DNA of 64,000 nucleotides from Dactylosporangium siamense (GTDB lineage Bacteria; Actinomycetota; Actinomycetes; Mycobacteriales; Micromonosporaceae): assembly GCF_016862795.1 (NCBI RefSeq), contig NZ_BONQ01000050.1, positions 1-64,000 on the forward strand. Direction: 5' to 3'. Below are positions 15,053 to 24,073 of the stretch, one piece after another; position 1 is the first letter of the stretch, and the number at the start of each line of letters is the position of its first letter. Below the pieces are notes generated by a model, which was not told the DNA's origin, searched no databases, and was given only the letters and a program-made list of their open reading frames with translations. Position numbers and translations under genes: made by a program.

Positions 15053-16794
15053 TGCTTCACGTAGGCGTTGGTGACCGCGACGCTGCCCCAGATGGAGTCG
15101 ATGAAGATGCCGCCGACCTTCGAGCCGTGGATCGTGAACATCACGTCGACGTACAGCGGCACGACCGGCGCGTACTCCTTCATGATCTTCTCGTCGAGCT
15201 TGCCCCACTCGGGGCCCTGCTCGCCGACGGGCAGTGCGAGGACCCGGTCGAACTCGGCGTTGAGCGCGGAGGCGTTGAGGTAGGACGCGCCGTTGTTGCT
15301 GCCGCCGTCCTTGATCGCCCGGCCGTCGTAGAGGACCGGCAGGATCGACGCGCCGCTGGGCCAGTCCGCGCCCCACGACCCGATGTACAGGTCCCAGGGG
15401 TTGTCCTTCTTCTTCGTCTCGTCGAGGAACGTGTCCGCGGCGATCGGCTTCAGTGTGATCTTGAAGCCGGCCTTCTCCAGGTTGCCCTTGAGGTGGGTGC
15501 TGAGCTCCTGGTAGGTCGAGTCGTCCTGGAACCCGAGGACCAGCTCCGGGGTCTTGCCGCCGAGGAGTTCCTTGGCCTTGTCGGGGTTGCCGCTCTTGCC
15601 GGCCGGGTAGGCCTCGTAGTCCTTCCAGCCGATCGTCGCCGGCGGCATGAGCGTGGTCACGGCGCGGGCCACCGTGTCGCCGCCGAGGGTCTTGACGACG
15701 CCGTCACGGTCGATGGCGTAGTTGAGCGCCTGGCGGATCTTCAGGTCGGTGACCTTGTTGTTGTTGATGGTGAGGGTGTACTCGCTGGGCGTGGGCTCCT
15801 GCAGCGTGCGCGCCTTCAACGCCGGGTCATTGACCACTTTGGACACCAGCGAGGAGTCGACGCCGTTGAACGACACGGCGCTCGCGTCGGCGCCGCTGTC
15901 GGCGATGATGCGGTTGGTCTGGGTGACCGGGTTGGCGCCGAACTCGTAGACGTACGCGTCCGGGTACTGGTGGCGCATCGCGTCGGTCGCCGGGTCCCAG
16001 AACGTGTTGCGCTCGAACGTGAGCCGGGTGCCGGCCTCGTTCTTGGTGAGCTTGTAGGGCCCGGAGGACAGGGGCTGCTTGTCGTAGTCGGTGCCGGTGT
16101 CCTTGGCCGGCGGCAGCGGCGCGGTGGCCGGCAGCGACGCCGCGAACGGCAAGTCGCAGTGCGGCTTGTTGAACACGAACTTCAGCGTCTTGGGGTCCGG
16201 GGTGCTCAGCCCCGGCGGCAGGGACGTCTTGTTCGCCGCGAAGTTGAACTTGGTGTCGAACTGCGGCGAGTCGGCCAGCCACTCCTGGATGTAGGTGGGG
16301 CCGCCGGTCAGGGCCAGGTCGAAGGAGCGGGCGATGCCGTAGGCGATCTCCGCCGACGTGATCGCGCTGCCGTCCTCGAACTTCACCCCGTCCTTGATCT
16401 TGAATTCCCAGGTCTTGCAGTCCTTGTTGACGTCGGTGCCGGGCGTCTCGGCCAGGTCGCCGACGAGGACCACCTTGCCCTTGCCGTCGTCCTTGTACGT
16501 GGTGAGCCGCCGCGCGTACAGCTGCGAGGCGGTCAGGCCGACGAACGAGTACACCCGCTGCGGGTCCAGGTGCGAGATCTTGCTCTGCCGCAGGACCGTG
16601 ACGGTCCCGCCCTTGGCCGCGCCGGGGACCTCCGCGGCCGGGCCCTTCGAGTCCTTCGGGTCGGTCGCGATCGAGCCGGTGGCCTGCCGGTTCTCGGTCT
16701 TCGCGTCGTCGTCGGTGCGCTTGTTTTCGCTGCAGGCGCCGAGACCGGCGACGAGCGTCAGCAGTATCAACGCCGTCAAAGGTTTTCGTGGCAT
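15049..16794 (-). CDS. dppA: Peptide-binding lipoprotein of ABC importer (SBP_bac_5, DppA/OppA-like)
   Basis: 581 residues. Signal peptide with lipobox LVAGLGAC (Cys near residue 21), so a membrane-anchored lipoprotein. The family 5 fold opens with GGTVTVLRQSKISHLDPQRV, then FKIKDGVKFEDGSAITSAEI and SSGPYKLTKNEAGTRLTFER, the hallmark blocks of oligopeptide-binding proteins. DLKIRQALNYAIDRDGVVKT and YIGSWGADWPSGASILP form later subdomains. It captures substrate for the permeases encoded upstream. Gene order (permeases, binding protein, then wall-peptide enzymes) suggests murein peptides as ligand. ATG 16794 is supported by the signal peptide and an upstream GGGAG. Confidence 0.9.
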   Translation of the reverse strand: MPRKPLTALILLTLVAGLGACSENKRTDDDAKTENRQATGSIATDPKDSKGPAAEVPGAAKGGTVTVLRQSKISHLDPQRVYSFVGLTASQLYARRLTTYKDDGKGKVVLVGDLAETPGTDVNKDCKTWEFKIKDGVKFEDGSAITSAEIAYGIARSFDLALTGGPTYIQEWLADSPQFDTKFNFAANKTSLPPGLSTPDPKTLKFVFNKPHCDLPFAASLPATAPLPPAKDTGTDYDKQPLSSGPYKLTKNEAGTRLTFERNTFWDPATDAMRHQYPDAYVYEFGANPVTQTNRIIADSGADASAVSFNGVDSSLVSKVVNDPALKARTLQEPTPSEYTLTINNNKVTDLKIRQALNYAIDRDGVVKTLGGDTVARAVTTLMPPATIGWKDYEAYPAGKSGNPDKAKELLGGKTPELVLGFQDDSTYQELSTHLKGNLEKAGFKITLKPIAADTFLDETKKKDNPWDLYIGSWGADWPSGASILPVLYDGRAIKDGGSNNGASYLNASALNAEFDRVLALPVGEQGPEWGKLDEKIMKEYAPVVPLYVDVMFTIHGSKVGGIFIDSIWGSVAVTNAYVKQ

Positions 16795-16811
16795 GTCGTT
16801 CTCCCTGGGGT

Positions 16812-17798
16812 TCACCGCAGCCGGACGCGCGGGTCGATGATGGTGTAGAGCACGTCGACGACGAGGTTGGCGGCGACGATGAAGGCGGCCGCGATCAGGA
16901 CGGTGCCCATGATCGTCGGCAGGTCCCCGTCCTTGACCGCGTCGATCGCGGTCCGGCCGAGGCCGCGCAGGCCGAACGTGGTCTCGGTGATGACGGTCCC
17001 GCCGAGCGCGGCGCCGACCTCGACACCCGCGGTCGTCACGAGCGGCGTGATCGCGGCCCGCAGCGCGTGCCGGCGCACAACCGTGCGGCGCCGCAGCCCC
17101 TTGGCCTCGGCGGTGCGCACGTAGTCCTCGGACAGCGTCTCCAGCATCTGCGCGCGGGACAGCCGGGCGTAGACGGCGGAGAAGAGCACCGCGAGGGCGC
17201 ACCACGGCAGGATCAGCGCCGTCGCCCAGTCCCACGGGTTGTCCAGGATCGAGGTGTACCGCGGGTACGGCAGGACCTTCAACGTGTAGACGAACGTCAG
17301 CAGCAGCACGCCGCCCACGAAGTACAGCTGCAGCGACGCCCCCGTCAGCGACAGGCCGATCGCCAGGCGGTCGAAGACGGTGCCCAGCCGGAGGGCGGAC
17401 AGCATGCCCAGCCCGATGCCGACCGTCAGCCACAGGATCGAGGCCGGGACCACGATGCTCAACGTCACCGGGATGACCCGGCCGAAGGTCTCCGTCACCG
17501 GTTCGCTGTTGACGTAGGAGTAGCCCAGGCACGGCGCGTCGCAGTGCCCGCCCTGCGAGGCGCCCAGGTCGCGGCCGGCGAAGATGCCCTGCACGTAGTG
17601 CAGGTACTGCAGGTACTTCGGGTCGTTGAGCCCGAGCTCGTCGCGGACCCGCTCGAGGCGCGCCGCGTCGCAGTTCTTCGGGCACATCGCCGTCGCCGGG
17701 TCGCGGGGCAGCGCGAAGAACATCAGGAACGTCAGCACGCTCACCGCGAACAGCGTGAGGATCGCCAGCAGGATCCGCCGGATCAGGAAGTTCAGCAC
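16812..17798 (-). CDS. dppB: Peptide ABC importer permease DppB
   Basis: 328 residues, GTG start 17798. The N-terminal helix RRILLAILTLFAVSVLTFLM is typical of DppB, followed by a long extracytoplasmic loop containing CPKNCDAARLERVRDELGL and a second Cys pair (HCDAPC), as often found in actinobacterial members. The binding-protein-dependent transport core follows with the EAA loop (VRTAEAKGLRRRTVVRRHAL) and TVITETTFGLRGLGRTAIDA. It forms the membrane pore with DppC. There are 17 bases to dppA and 4 to dppC. Confidence 0.92.
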   Translation of the reverse strand: MLNFLIRRILLAILTLFAVSVLTFLMFFALPRDPATAMCPKNCDAARLERVRDELGLNDPKYLQYLHYVQGIFAGRDLGASQGGHCDAPCLGYSYVNSEPVTETFGRVIPVTLSIVVPASILWLTVGIGLGMLSALRLGTVFDRLAIGLSLTGASLQLYFVGGVLLLTFVYTLKVLPYPRYTSILDNPWDWATALILPWCALAVLFSAVYARLSRAQMLETLSEDYVRTAEAKGLRRRTVVRRHALRAAITPLVTTAGVEVGAALGGTVITETTFGLRGLGRTAIDAVKDGDLPTIMGTVLIAAAFIVAANLVVDVLYTIIDPRVRLR

Positions 17799-17802
17799 GG
17801 CG

Positions 17803-18801
17803 TCACCTCGTCATCGACTTCGGGTCGAGCGCGTCCCGGACCGCGTCGCCGAACAGGTTGAAGGCCAGGACCAGCACGAAGATCGTGACGCCGGGGAAGA
17901 ACACGTACGCCGGGTCGGTCTGCAGGTAGTTGAGGCTGCGGAAGATCGTGCGCCCGAAGTCCGGGGTCGGCTCCAGCATCCCGATGCCGAGGAACGACAG
18001 TGCCGCCTCGCTGGTGATGTAGGCCGGGATCGACAGCGAGAACACCACGATGATCGGCGCCCACAGGTTCGGCAGCAGCTCCTTGAACAGGATCCGCGAG
18101 GTGCGCGCGCCGGTGGCCCGGGCCGCCTCGATGAACTCGCGTTCGCGCAGCGAGAGCACCTGCCCGCGGACGAGCCGGGCGGTGGCCGTCCAGCCGAACG
18201 CGGCGAACAGCCCGATCAGCACGATGACCCGGAACCAGCCCGGCACCGCCTCGCGGGGGCCGTAGAAGGCCAGCTCGAGGGGGCGGATCAGGGCGAGGGT
18301 GAAGATGAGGAACGGCAGGGCCAGGGCGACGTCGGTGATCCAGTTGATGATGCCGTCGACCCAGCCGCCGAGGTAGCCGGAGACGATGCCGGTCAGCACG
18401 CCGAGCGTCGTGGTGACGATCGCGGCCGCGAACGCGATGCCCAGTGAGGTGCGCATCCCGTAGACCATCTGGATGAACAGGTCGCGGCCGAGGCCGGGCT
18501 CGATGCCGAACCAGTGCGTGCCGGAGACGCCGCCGGCCACCCCGTAGGGCATGCCGTAGCGGTCGAGGTCGTCCTTGAACGAGTCCTGCGGGTCGATCCC
18601 GTAGCCGAGCTCGATCAGCGGGGCGGCCAGCGCGACCACGATGAGCAGCGCCGACACGATGCCGCTGACCAGTGCGGTGCGGTCGCGTCGCAGCCGGCGC
18701 CAGACGGCCTGCCCGAGCGACCGCGCGGCGATCGCCTCGTCGTCCCGGGCCGGTGGCTCGTCCTGCTCCACCCGCTCCGCGTCTAACGGCACCACGCTCA
18801 T
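17803..18801 (-). CDS. dppC: Peptide ABC importer permease DppC (first gene of importer operon; TTA codon)
   Basis: 332 residues. ATG 18801 is preferred over the in-frame ATG 18822 because GGGAGGTGGG lies 9 bases before it. A cytosolic N-terminal tail (OppC_N type: AVWRRLRRDRTALVSGIVSA) is followed by about six helices, the EAA loop EFIEAARATGARTSRILFKE and SEAALSFLGIGMLEPTPDFG, a DppC hallmark. Codon 6 is TTA (18784-18786), very rare at this GC content, so translation of the whole operon may depend on the rare leucyl tRNA (bldA type). No DppD/DppF ATPase is encoded in this locus; one must be supplied from elsewhere. Confidence 0.92.
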   Translation of the reverse strand: MSVVPLDAERVEQDEPPARDDEAIAARSLGQAVWRRLRRDRTALVSGIVSALLIVVALAAPLIELGYGIDPQDSFKDDLDRYGMPYGVAGGVSGTHWFGIEPGLGRDLFIQMVYGMRTSLGIAFAAAIVTTTLGVLTGIVSGYLGGWVDGIINWITDVALALPFLIFTLALIRPLELAFYGPREAVPGWFRVIVLIGLFAAFGWTATARLVRGQVLSLREREFIEAARATGARTSRILFKELLPNLWAPIIVVFSLSIPAYITSEAALSFLGIGMLEPTPDFGRTIFRSLNYLQTDPAYVFFPGVTIFVLVLAFNLFGDAVRDALDPKSMTR

Positions 18802-19095
18802 GCCATCCCACCTCCCCAGCATCGACGGCAGCGACTGTAGGTAACCGTCGTACGCCGACGATACGGTGAAGGTAATCTACGAACCCGTCGCCGTCATCCG
18901 GCGCTTGTAACGACTCTGCAAATCCTGCACCCCGGTCACCGGCGCGAAGAGTCGGTCGAAACATGCATGAAACAGGTCAATGCGGTGGCGGTCGCTGTAG
19001 GTTACCCACATGTTGGAGCAACTGACCGCAAGGTATTGACGTCAAAGATTCCTGTGCGGCACGCTGTGCCGAACCACCCGTAGTCAGGAGGTTCG
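18802..19095. promoter_or_regulatory. Divergent control region of the peptidoglycan-scavenging locus
   Basis: 294 bases between dppC and the amidase gene. Three copies of GTAGRTWACC are present: CTGTAGGTAACC at 18835-18846, an inverted copy GGTAATCTAC at 18871-18880, and CTGTAGGTTACC at 18995-19006. The first two face each other as an inverted pair next to dppC. The third contains TAGGTT (18998-19003), an actinobacterial -10-like hexamer oriented toward the amidase gene. A ribosome-binding site CAGGAGG lies just before ATG 19096. A shared regulator for both arms is inferred. I could not fold a known riboswitch here. Confidence 0.5.
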
Positions 19096-21072
19096 ATGCG
19101 CCGTCGTCGCCGCCCCTTCACCCCGACTGCCACGCTCGGCGCCGCGATGCTTCTCGCGCTGAGTGCCGCCGTCCTTCCCACCGGCACCGCAGCCGCCGCC
19201 GAAACCGACGCACGCCAGGCCGAATACGCCTCGGCGTCCACGGCCTGGGGCGTGCCGCAGAGCGTCCTGCTCGGCGTGTCCTACCTGGAATCGCGCTGGG
19301 ACACCAACGGCGGCGCGCCGAGCACCAGCGCCGGCTACGGCCCGATGCACCTGACCGACGCGGCCACCCTCGCCGCGGCGGCCCACCACGAGAATGACGC
19401 CCGCGGGGACGACTCCCGGGCCCCCAAGACCGTCCAGCCTGCCGCCACCGCGACCGGCCCGGCATTGCGGACGTTGCAGCGCGCCGCCGAGCTCACCGGC
19501 ACGGCGGAGCAGACCCTGCGCACCGATCCCGCGGCCAACATCCGCGGCGGTGCGGCGCTGCTCGCCGGGTATCAGCGCGACGCCGGCGGCCCGGCCGGCG
19601 CCGGCAGCGACCCGGCCGCCTGGTACGGCGCGGTCGCGAAGTACAGCGGCGCCGACACCACCGACGCCGCGGCCGCCTTCGCCGACGAGGTCTACGCGAC
19701 CCTGCGCGACGGCATGGCCCGCACCACCGACGACGGGCACCCGCTGAACCTGGCCGCGCAGCCCGCCATCAGCCCGGTCCGGGCCTGGCTGGACCGGCTC
19801 GGCCTGCGCCGGCCGCCGGCCCGCCCCGACGGCCTGGAATGCCCGGTCGACATCTCGTGCGAGTGGATCCCGGCACCCTACGAGCAGTACGGGCCCGGCG
19901 CCGGCGACTACGGCAACCACGACCTCAGCGAGCGCCCGCAACGGCAGCGCATCGAGTACATCGTCATCCACGACACCGAGGCCACCTACGACACCACGCT
20001 CAACCTGGTCCAGGACCCGGAGTACGTCAGCTGGCACTACACGCTGCGCTCCGTCGACGGGCACGTCGCCCAGCACGTGAAGACCAAGGACGTGGCCTGG
20101 CACGCCGGCAACTGGTACGTCAACGCCAAGTCCGTCGGCCTGGAGCACGAGGGCTTCGCCGCGCAGCAGGGCGCCTGGTACACCGAGGCGATGTACCGCT
20201 CCTCGGCGAAACTGGTGCGGTACCTGGCCGCGCGGCTGGCGATCCCGCTGGACAGGCAGCACATCATCGGCCACGACAACGTCCCCGGCACCGTGCCCTC
20301 CACCGTGCGCGGCATGCACTGGGATCCGGGCCCGTACTGGGACTGGAGCCACTACTTCGACCTGCTGCACGCGCCGTTCATCACGTTCGGTACGTCCAAG
20401 ACCGGGCTGGTCACGATCGACCCCGACTACGGGACGAACCAGCCGCAGTACACCGGCTGCACCGGTGCCGCGAGCAACCCGTGCCCGCTGCACGGCTCCT
20501 CGCCGGTGCTGCTGCGCACCGCGCCGTCCCAGGACGCGCCGCTGCTGAGCGACATCGGCCTGCGCCCCGGCGGTGAGCCGGCCACGATGCAGATCTCCGA
20601 CCACGGTGCCCGCGCCGCGGCCGGGCAGACCTACGCCGTCGCCGGCCGGCAGGGCGACTGGACCGCGATCTGGTACCTCGGCCAGAAGGGCTGGTTCTTC
20701 AACCCGCCGTCCCGTCCGGCGGCGAAGTGGTCGACCGGCCTCGTCGTCACCCCGAAGGCCGGCAAGGCGAGCATCCCCGTCTACGGGCGCGCCTACCCGG
20801 AGCAGTCCGCGTACCCGGCCGGCGTGCCGTACCAGGCGATCACCCCGCTGCAGTACACGTTCAGCGCCGGTCAGCGGTACACCCTCGGCGGCATCGTGCC
20901 CGGCGAGTATTACCGGGCCGTGACCTTCGACGGCTCCGGCCCCGGTGACTGGACCGTCATCCGCGGCCAGAACAAGTACGCACAGGTCCAGTTCGGGCAC
21001 CGCGTCATGTTCGTGAACCTCGACGACGTGCAGATCCTGCCGTCGTTCATCGCGCCCCCGGAGGGGTCATGA
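19096..21072 (+). CDS. Secreted bifunctional peptidoglycan hydrolase: lysozyme-like + Amidase_2 + SH3-like
   Basis: 658 residues. Signal peptide (AAMLLALSAAVLPTGTAAAA) to about residue 35. A lysozyme/transglycosylase-like domain follows: VPQSVLLGVSYLESRWDTNG with Glu65 as candidate acid, then SAGYGPMHLTD. An N-acetylmuramoyl-L-alanine amidase type 2 domain begins near 285: YIVIHDTEATYDTT (zinc His), SWHYTLRSVDGHV, and QHIIGHDNVPGT and HWDPGPYWDW (further zinc and catalytic residues). The C-terminal third has SH3-like repeats (LRTAPSQDAPLLSD; IPVYGRAYPEQSAYP) likely to bind wall. It would release glycan and stem peptide extracellularly. First of three exported proteins with overlapping genes. 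Confidence 0.88.
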   Translation: MRRRRRPFTPTATLGAAMLLALSAAVLPTGTAAAAETDARQAEYASASTAWGVPQSVLLGVSYLESRWDTNGGAPSTSAGYGPMHLTDAATLAAAAHHENDARGDDSRAPKTVQPAATATGPALRTLQRAAELTGTAEQTLRTDPAANIRGGAALLAGYQRDAGGPAGAGSDPAAWYGAVAKYSGADTTDAAAAFADEVYATLRDGMARTTDDGHPLNLAAQPAISPVRAWLDRLGLRRPPARPDGLECPVDISCEWIPAPYEQYGPGAGDYGNHDLSERPQRQRIEYIVIHDTEATYDTTLNLVQDPEYVSWHYTLRSVDGHVAQHVKTKDVAWHAGNWYVNAKSVGLEHEGFAAQQGAWYTEAMYRSSAKLVRYLAARLAIPLDRQHIIGHDNVPGTVPSTVRGMHWDPGPYWDWSHYFDLLHAPFITFGTSKTGLVTIDPDYGTNQPQYTGCTGAASNPCPLHGSSPVLLRTAPSQDAPLLSDIGLRPGGEPATMQISDHGARAAAGQTYAVAGRQGDWTAIWYLGQKGWFFNPPSRPAAKWSTGLVVTPKAGKASIPVYGRAYPEQSAYPAGVPYQAITPLQYTFSAGQRYTLGGIVPGEYYRAVTFDGSGPGDWTVIRGQNKYAQVQFGHRVMFVNLDDVQILPSFIAPPEGS

Positions 21073-22385
21073 GACGATCCGCAGCCGCCGTCGTGCTCGC
21101 TGTAGCCATGGCGTTCATCGCGCCCGCGACCGCCGCGACCGCGCATCCCGTCACGCATGACGAGCAGATCACGTTCAACCGCTGGCAGACGTTCCCGCAG
21201 TGGCTCAGCGGGAAGTCGGAGGGCACCTGGGCGGTGCCCGGCCGCACGTCGTACCTGAGCATCGGCCGGGCCGCCGGCACCACGTCGTTCACCGACCCGC
21301 ACACCGGCACGACCGCCGACTGGGAGTACGCCACCTGGACCTCGCCGCAGCGGCGGATCGGGTTCGGCGCCAGCGAGCTCGTCGCGTCCTGGAACGCCGA
21401 CACCCCGGCCGGCACCTGGCTGCAGGTCGAGCTGGAGGGCACCTACACCGACGGCCGCCAGACCCCGCGGTACGTGATGGGCCGCTGGGCCTCCGGGGAC
21501 CAGGACATCCGGCGCGCCACCGTCGATGATCAGAGCGACGGCGTGTCCTCGATCTGGACCGACACGTTCTCCATCGACGACGCCTCGGCCGGGGTGCTGC
21601 TGCAGTCCTACCGGCTGCGCGTCACCCTCTACCGTCAGCCCGGCTCCCGCGCCACCCCCCGCGTCTACCAGGTCGGCGCGATGGCCTCCAACGTCCCCGA
21701 CCGGTTCACCGTCACCCCGAGCGCCGGGCACATCGCCTGGGGCCGCGAGCTGGCCGTGCCGCGCTACTCGCAGAACATCCACGAGGGTCAGTACCCCGAG
21801 TACGACGGCGGCGGGGAGGCCTGGTGCTCGCCGACGTCGACGGAGATGGTCGTCGAGTACTGGGGCCACCACCCGAGCCCGGCGGACCTCGCCTGGGTCG
21901 ACCCGTCCTACGCCGACCCGCAGGTCGACCACGCCGCTCGCAGCACCTACGACTACACGTACCAGGGCGCCGGCAACTGGCCGTTCAACACCGCCTACGC
22001 GGCGAGCTACGGGCTCACCGGCATCGTGACCCGGCTGCACTCCCTGGACGAGGTCGAACGGTTCATCGCCGCCGGCATCCCGGTCGTGACGTCCCAGTCG
22101 TTCCTCGCCACGGAGCTCACCGACGCGAACTACTCGACCTCCGGGCACCTGTTCGTCGTGGTCGGCTTCACCGCCACCGGCGACGTGATCATCAACGACC
22201 CCGCGTCGTCGTCGAACGATGCGGTACGCAACGTGTACAAGCGATCGGAGTTCGAGCAGGTGTGGCTGCGTACGAAGCGGTACCGTGCGAACGGCACCGT
22301 GGCCTCCGGTAGCGGCGGCGTCGCGTACATCATCGCCCCCAGCTCGAAGCAGCTGCCGCGAGTGCCCGGATCGGACAACTGGTGA
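21069..22385 (+). CDS. Secreted C39-like cysteine peptidase (Peptidase_C39_2)
   Basis: 438 residues, ATG overlapping the amidase stop (ATGA). Signal peptide (AAVVLAVAMAFIAPATAATA) then a beta-rich N-terminal domain of about 200 residues (FNRWQTFPQWLSG ... ASELVASWNADTPAGTWLQV). The papain-like C39_2 domain follows: VPRYSQNIHEGQ, GGEAWCSPTSTEMVVEYWG with Cys at about 254, STSGHLFVVVGF with His at about 359, and VIINDPASSS with the third active-site residue. The order Cys-His-Asn/Asp is intact. Enclosed by an amidase and a glycosidase gene, it probably trims stem peptides outside the cell. Other protein substrates cannot be excluded. Confidence 0.85.
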   Translation: MRRSAAAVVLAVAMAFIAPATAATAHPVTHDEQITFNRWQTFPQWLSGKSEGTWAVPGRTSYLSIGRAAGTTSFTDPHTGTTADWEYATWTSPQRRIGFGASELVASWNADTPAGTWLQVELEGTYTDGRQTPRYVMGRWASGDQDIRRATVDDQSDGVSSIWTDTFSIDDASAGVLLQSYRLRVTLYRQPGSRATPRVYQVGAMASNVPDRFTVTPSAGHIAWGRELAVPRYSQNIHEGQYPEYDGGGEAWCSPTSTEMVVEYWGHHPSPADLAWVDPSYADPQVDHAARSTYDYTYQGAGNWPFNTAYAASYGLTGIVTRLHSLDEVERFIAAGIPVVTSQSFLATELTDANYSTSGHLFVVVGFTATGDVIINDPASSSNDAVRNVYKRSEFEQVWLRTKRYRANGTVASGSGGVAYIIAPSSKQLPRVPGSDNW

Positions 22386-23983
22386 AAATTCGTCTTCTGC
22401 TGGCATTACTGCTGGCTGGTGTCTTTGTCTCCGCTTCGCCGGCCTCGGCGTCCGCGGCTCCGGCTGCCGCCTGCGTGTCGAATCCGGCCACGCCGAAGCA
22501 CCAGATGCGGGCGATGTGGATCGCCAGCGTGGTCAACATCGACTGGCCCAGCGCGCCCGGGAAGTCCGAAGCCGAGTTGAAGGCCGAGTACGACGGCTGG
22601 CTGGCGCTGGCCAAGTCGTACAACTTCAACGCCGTCATCGTGCAGGTCCGCCCGCACGCGGACGCGTTCTGGCCGTCGCCGCTGGAGCCGTGGTCGCAGT
22701 ACCTCACCGGCGTCGCCGGCCAGGACCCCGGCTGGGACCCCCTCGCGTACCTGGTGTCGCAGGCGCACGCGCAGAACCTGGAGTTCCACGCCTGGTTCAA
22801 CCCATACCGGGCGAGCATGCCCGCCCCGGGCGGCGCCGGCACCGACCTGTCGAAGCTGCCGGCGAACCACCCGCTGGCGCTGCACCCCGACTGGGCCGTC
22901 GCCTACCCGGTGAACAACGCCGGCGGCCGGCTCTACCTCAACCCCGGCATCCCCGAGGCCCGCGCCTGGGTTCAGGACGCCGTCATGGACGCCGTCACCA
23001 AGTACGACATCGACGGCGTGCACTTCGACGACTACTTCTACCCGTACCCGGCCGCCGGCCAGGACTTCGGCGACGAGGCCACGTTCGCGCAGTACGGCGG
23101 CGGCTTCGCGACCAAGGGCGACTGGCGGCGCGACAACATCGACCGGCTCATCCGCGAGCTGGACGGCCGTATCCACGCGGCCAAGCCGTGGGTCAAGTTC
23201 GGCGTCAGCCCGTTCGGCATCTGGCGCAACAAGGCCGCGGACCCCCTCGGCTCCGACACCAACGGCACCCAGTCCTACGACGCCAACTTCGCCGACACCC
23301 GCAAATGGGTGAAGGAAGGTTGGATCGACTACATCGTGCCGCAGGTGTATTGGAACATCGGCCTCGCGGTCGCCGACTACGCCAAACTGGTCCCGTGGTG
23401 GGCCGACGTGGTCGCCGGCACCGACGTGCAGCTCTACATCGGTCAGGCCGACTACAAGGTCGCCACCGCCGGCCAGCCGGCCGCCTGGTTCGACCCCGCC
23501 GAGCTGTCCAACCACCTGACGCTCAACCGGCAGTACCCCCAGGTCCTCGGCGACGTGCACTTCAGCGCCGTCCAGGTCAGAGCGAACCGCCTCTCGTCGG
23601 AATCCATCCTCGCCGCCGAACACCACAGCCGCCCGGCGTTCCCACCCGCCTGGCAGCCGGCTTCGGGCCCGGCCAAACCGCTGCTCTTCCCGGTGATCAC
23701 CACCGCCCGGCGGACCGACGCGGGGGCCGAGCTCCGGTGGCGCCCGACGGTCAGCGGCGCCGGCCCGTTCGGCGAGGTGACCTCCTACGGCGTGTACCGC
23801 CTCGACACGGCGACCATCCCACGCGGCTGCGACCTCGCCGACGCGTCCAACCTCGTGGCCACGGTGCGCGGCACCACGTACACCGACCCCACCGCCGAAC
23901 CGGGCAAGCACTACACGTATGTCATCACCGCCCTCGACCGTCTCTGGCACGAGAGCGCCGCATCACCGCCCCGCTGGATCTGA
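22382..23983 (+). CDS. Secreted GHL10-family glycosidase (DigH/YngK-like), TTA codon in signal peptide
   Basis: 533 residues from GTG 22382, which overlaps the previous stop (GTGA). Signal peptide LLLALLLAGVFVSASPASAS. The glycosyl-hydrolase-like 10 barrel begins HQMRAMWIASVVNIDWP and includes FNAVIVQVRPHADAFWPSPL, LEFHAWFNPYRASMP, YDIDGVHFDDYFYPYPA and FGVSPFGIWRNKA, the blocks of the YngK/DigH (YddW) family; DigH cleaves denuded peptidoglycan glycan strands after amidase action. A fibronectin-like domain lies at the C-terminus (SYGVYRLDTATIPRG ... YTYVITALDRLWH). Codon 9 is TTA (22406-22408). Following an amidase gene, it would degrade glycan stripped of peptides. Confidence 0.87.
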   Translation: MKIRLLLALLLAGVFVSASPASASAAPAAACVSNPATPKHQMRAMWIASVVNIDWPSAPGKSEAELKAEYDGWLALAKSYNFNAVIVQVRPHADAFWPSPLEPWSQYLTGVAGQDPGWDPLAYLVSQAHAQNLEFHAWFNPYRASMPAPGGAGTDLSKLPANHPLALHPDWAVAYPVNNAGGRLYLNPGIPEARAWVQDAVMDAVTKYDIDGVHFDDYFYPYPAAGQDFGDEATFAQYGGGFATKGDWRRDNIDRLIRELDGRIHAAKPWVKFGVSPFGIWRNKAADPLGSDTNGTQSYDANFADTRKWVKEGWIDYIVPQVYWNIGLAVADYAKLVPWWADVVAGTDVQLYIGQADYKVATAGQPAAWFDPAELSNHLTLNRQYPQVLGDVHFSAVQVRANRLSSESILAAEHHSRPAFPPAWQPASGPAKPLLFPVITTARRTDAGAELRWRPTVSGAGPFGEVTSYGVYRLDTATIPRGCDLADASNLVATVRGTTYTDPTAEPGKHYTYVITALDRLWHESAASPPRWI

Positions 23984-24073
23984 CTGGTCTCGCCGTCCGG
24001 CGGTCACGGGTGGATCTCACCTTGACCGCCGGGTCGGCGGCCGCGGGCATCGGCCTGGAAGAATCCAGGCACG

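Noticed and set aside
18802-19095. ydaO (c-di-AMP) riboswitch before the cell-wall hydrolase operon
   Set aside because: Actinobacterial wall hydrolases often have one, but I could not identify its conserved core; the region instead shows GTAGRTWACC boxes.
19084-21000. Leftward 638-codon frame opposite the amidase gene
   Set aside because: Low-complexity Gly/Arg/Val translation without motifs; the plus strand carries a signal peptide and intact amidase residues.
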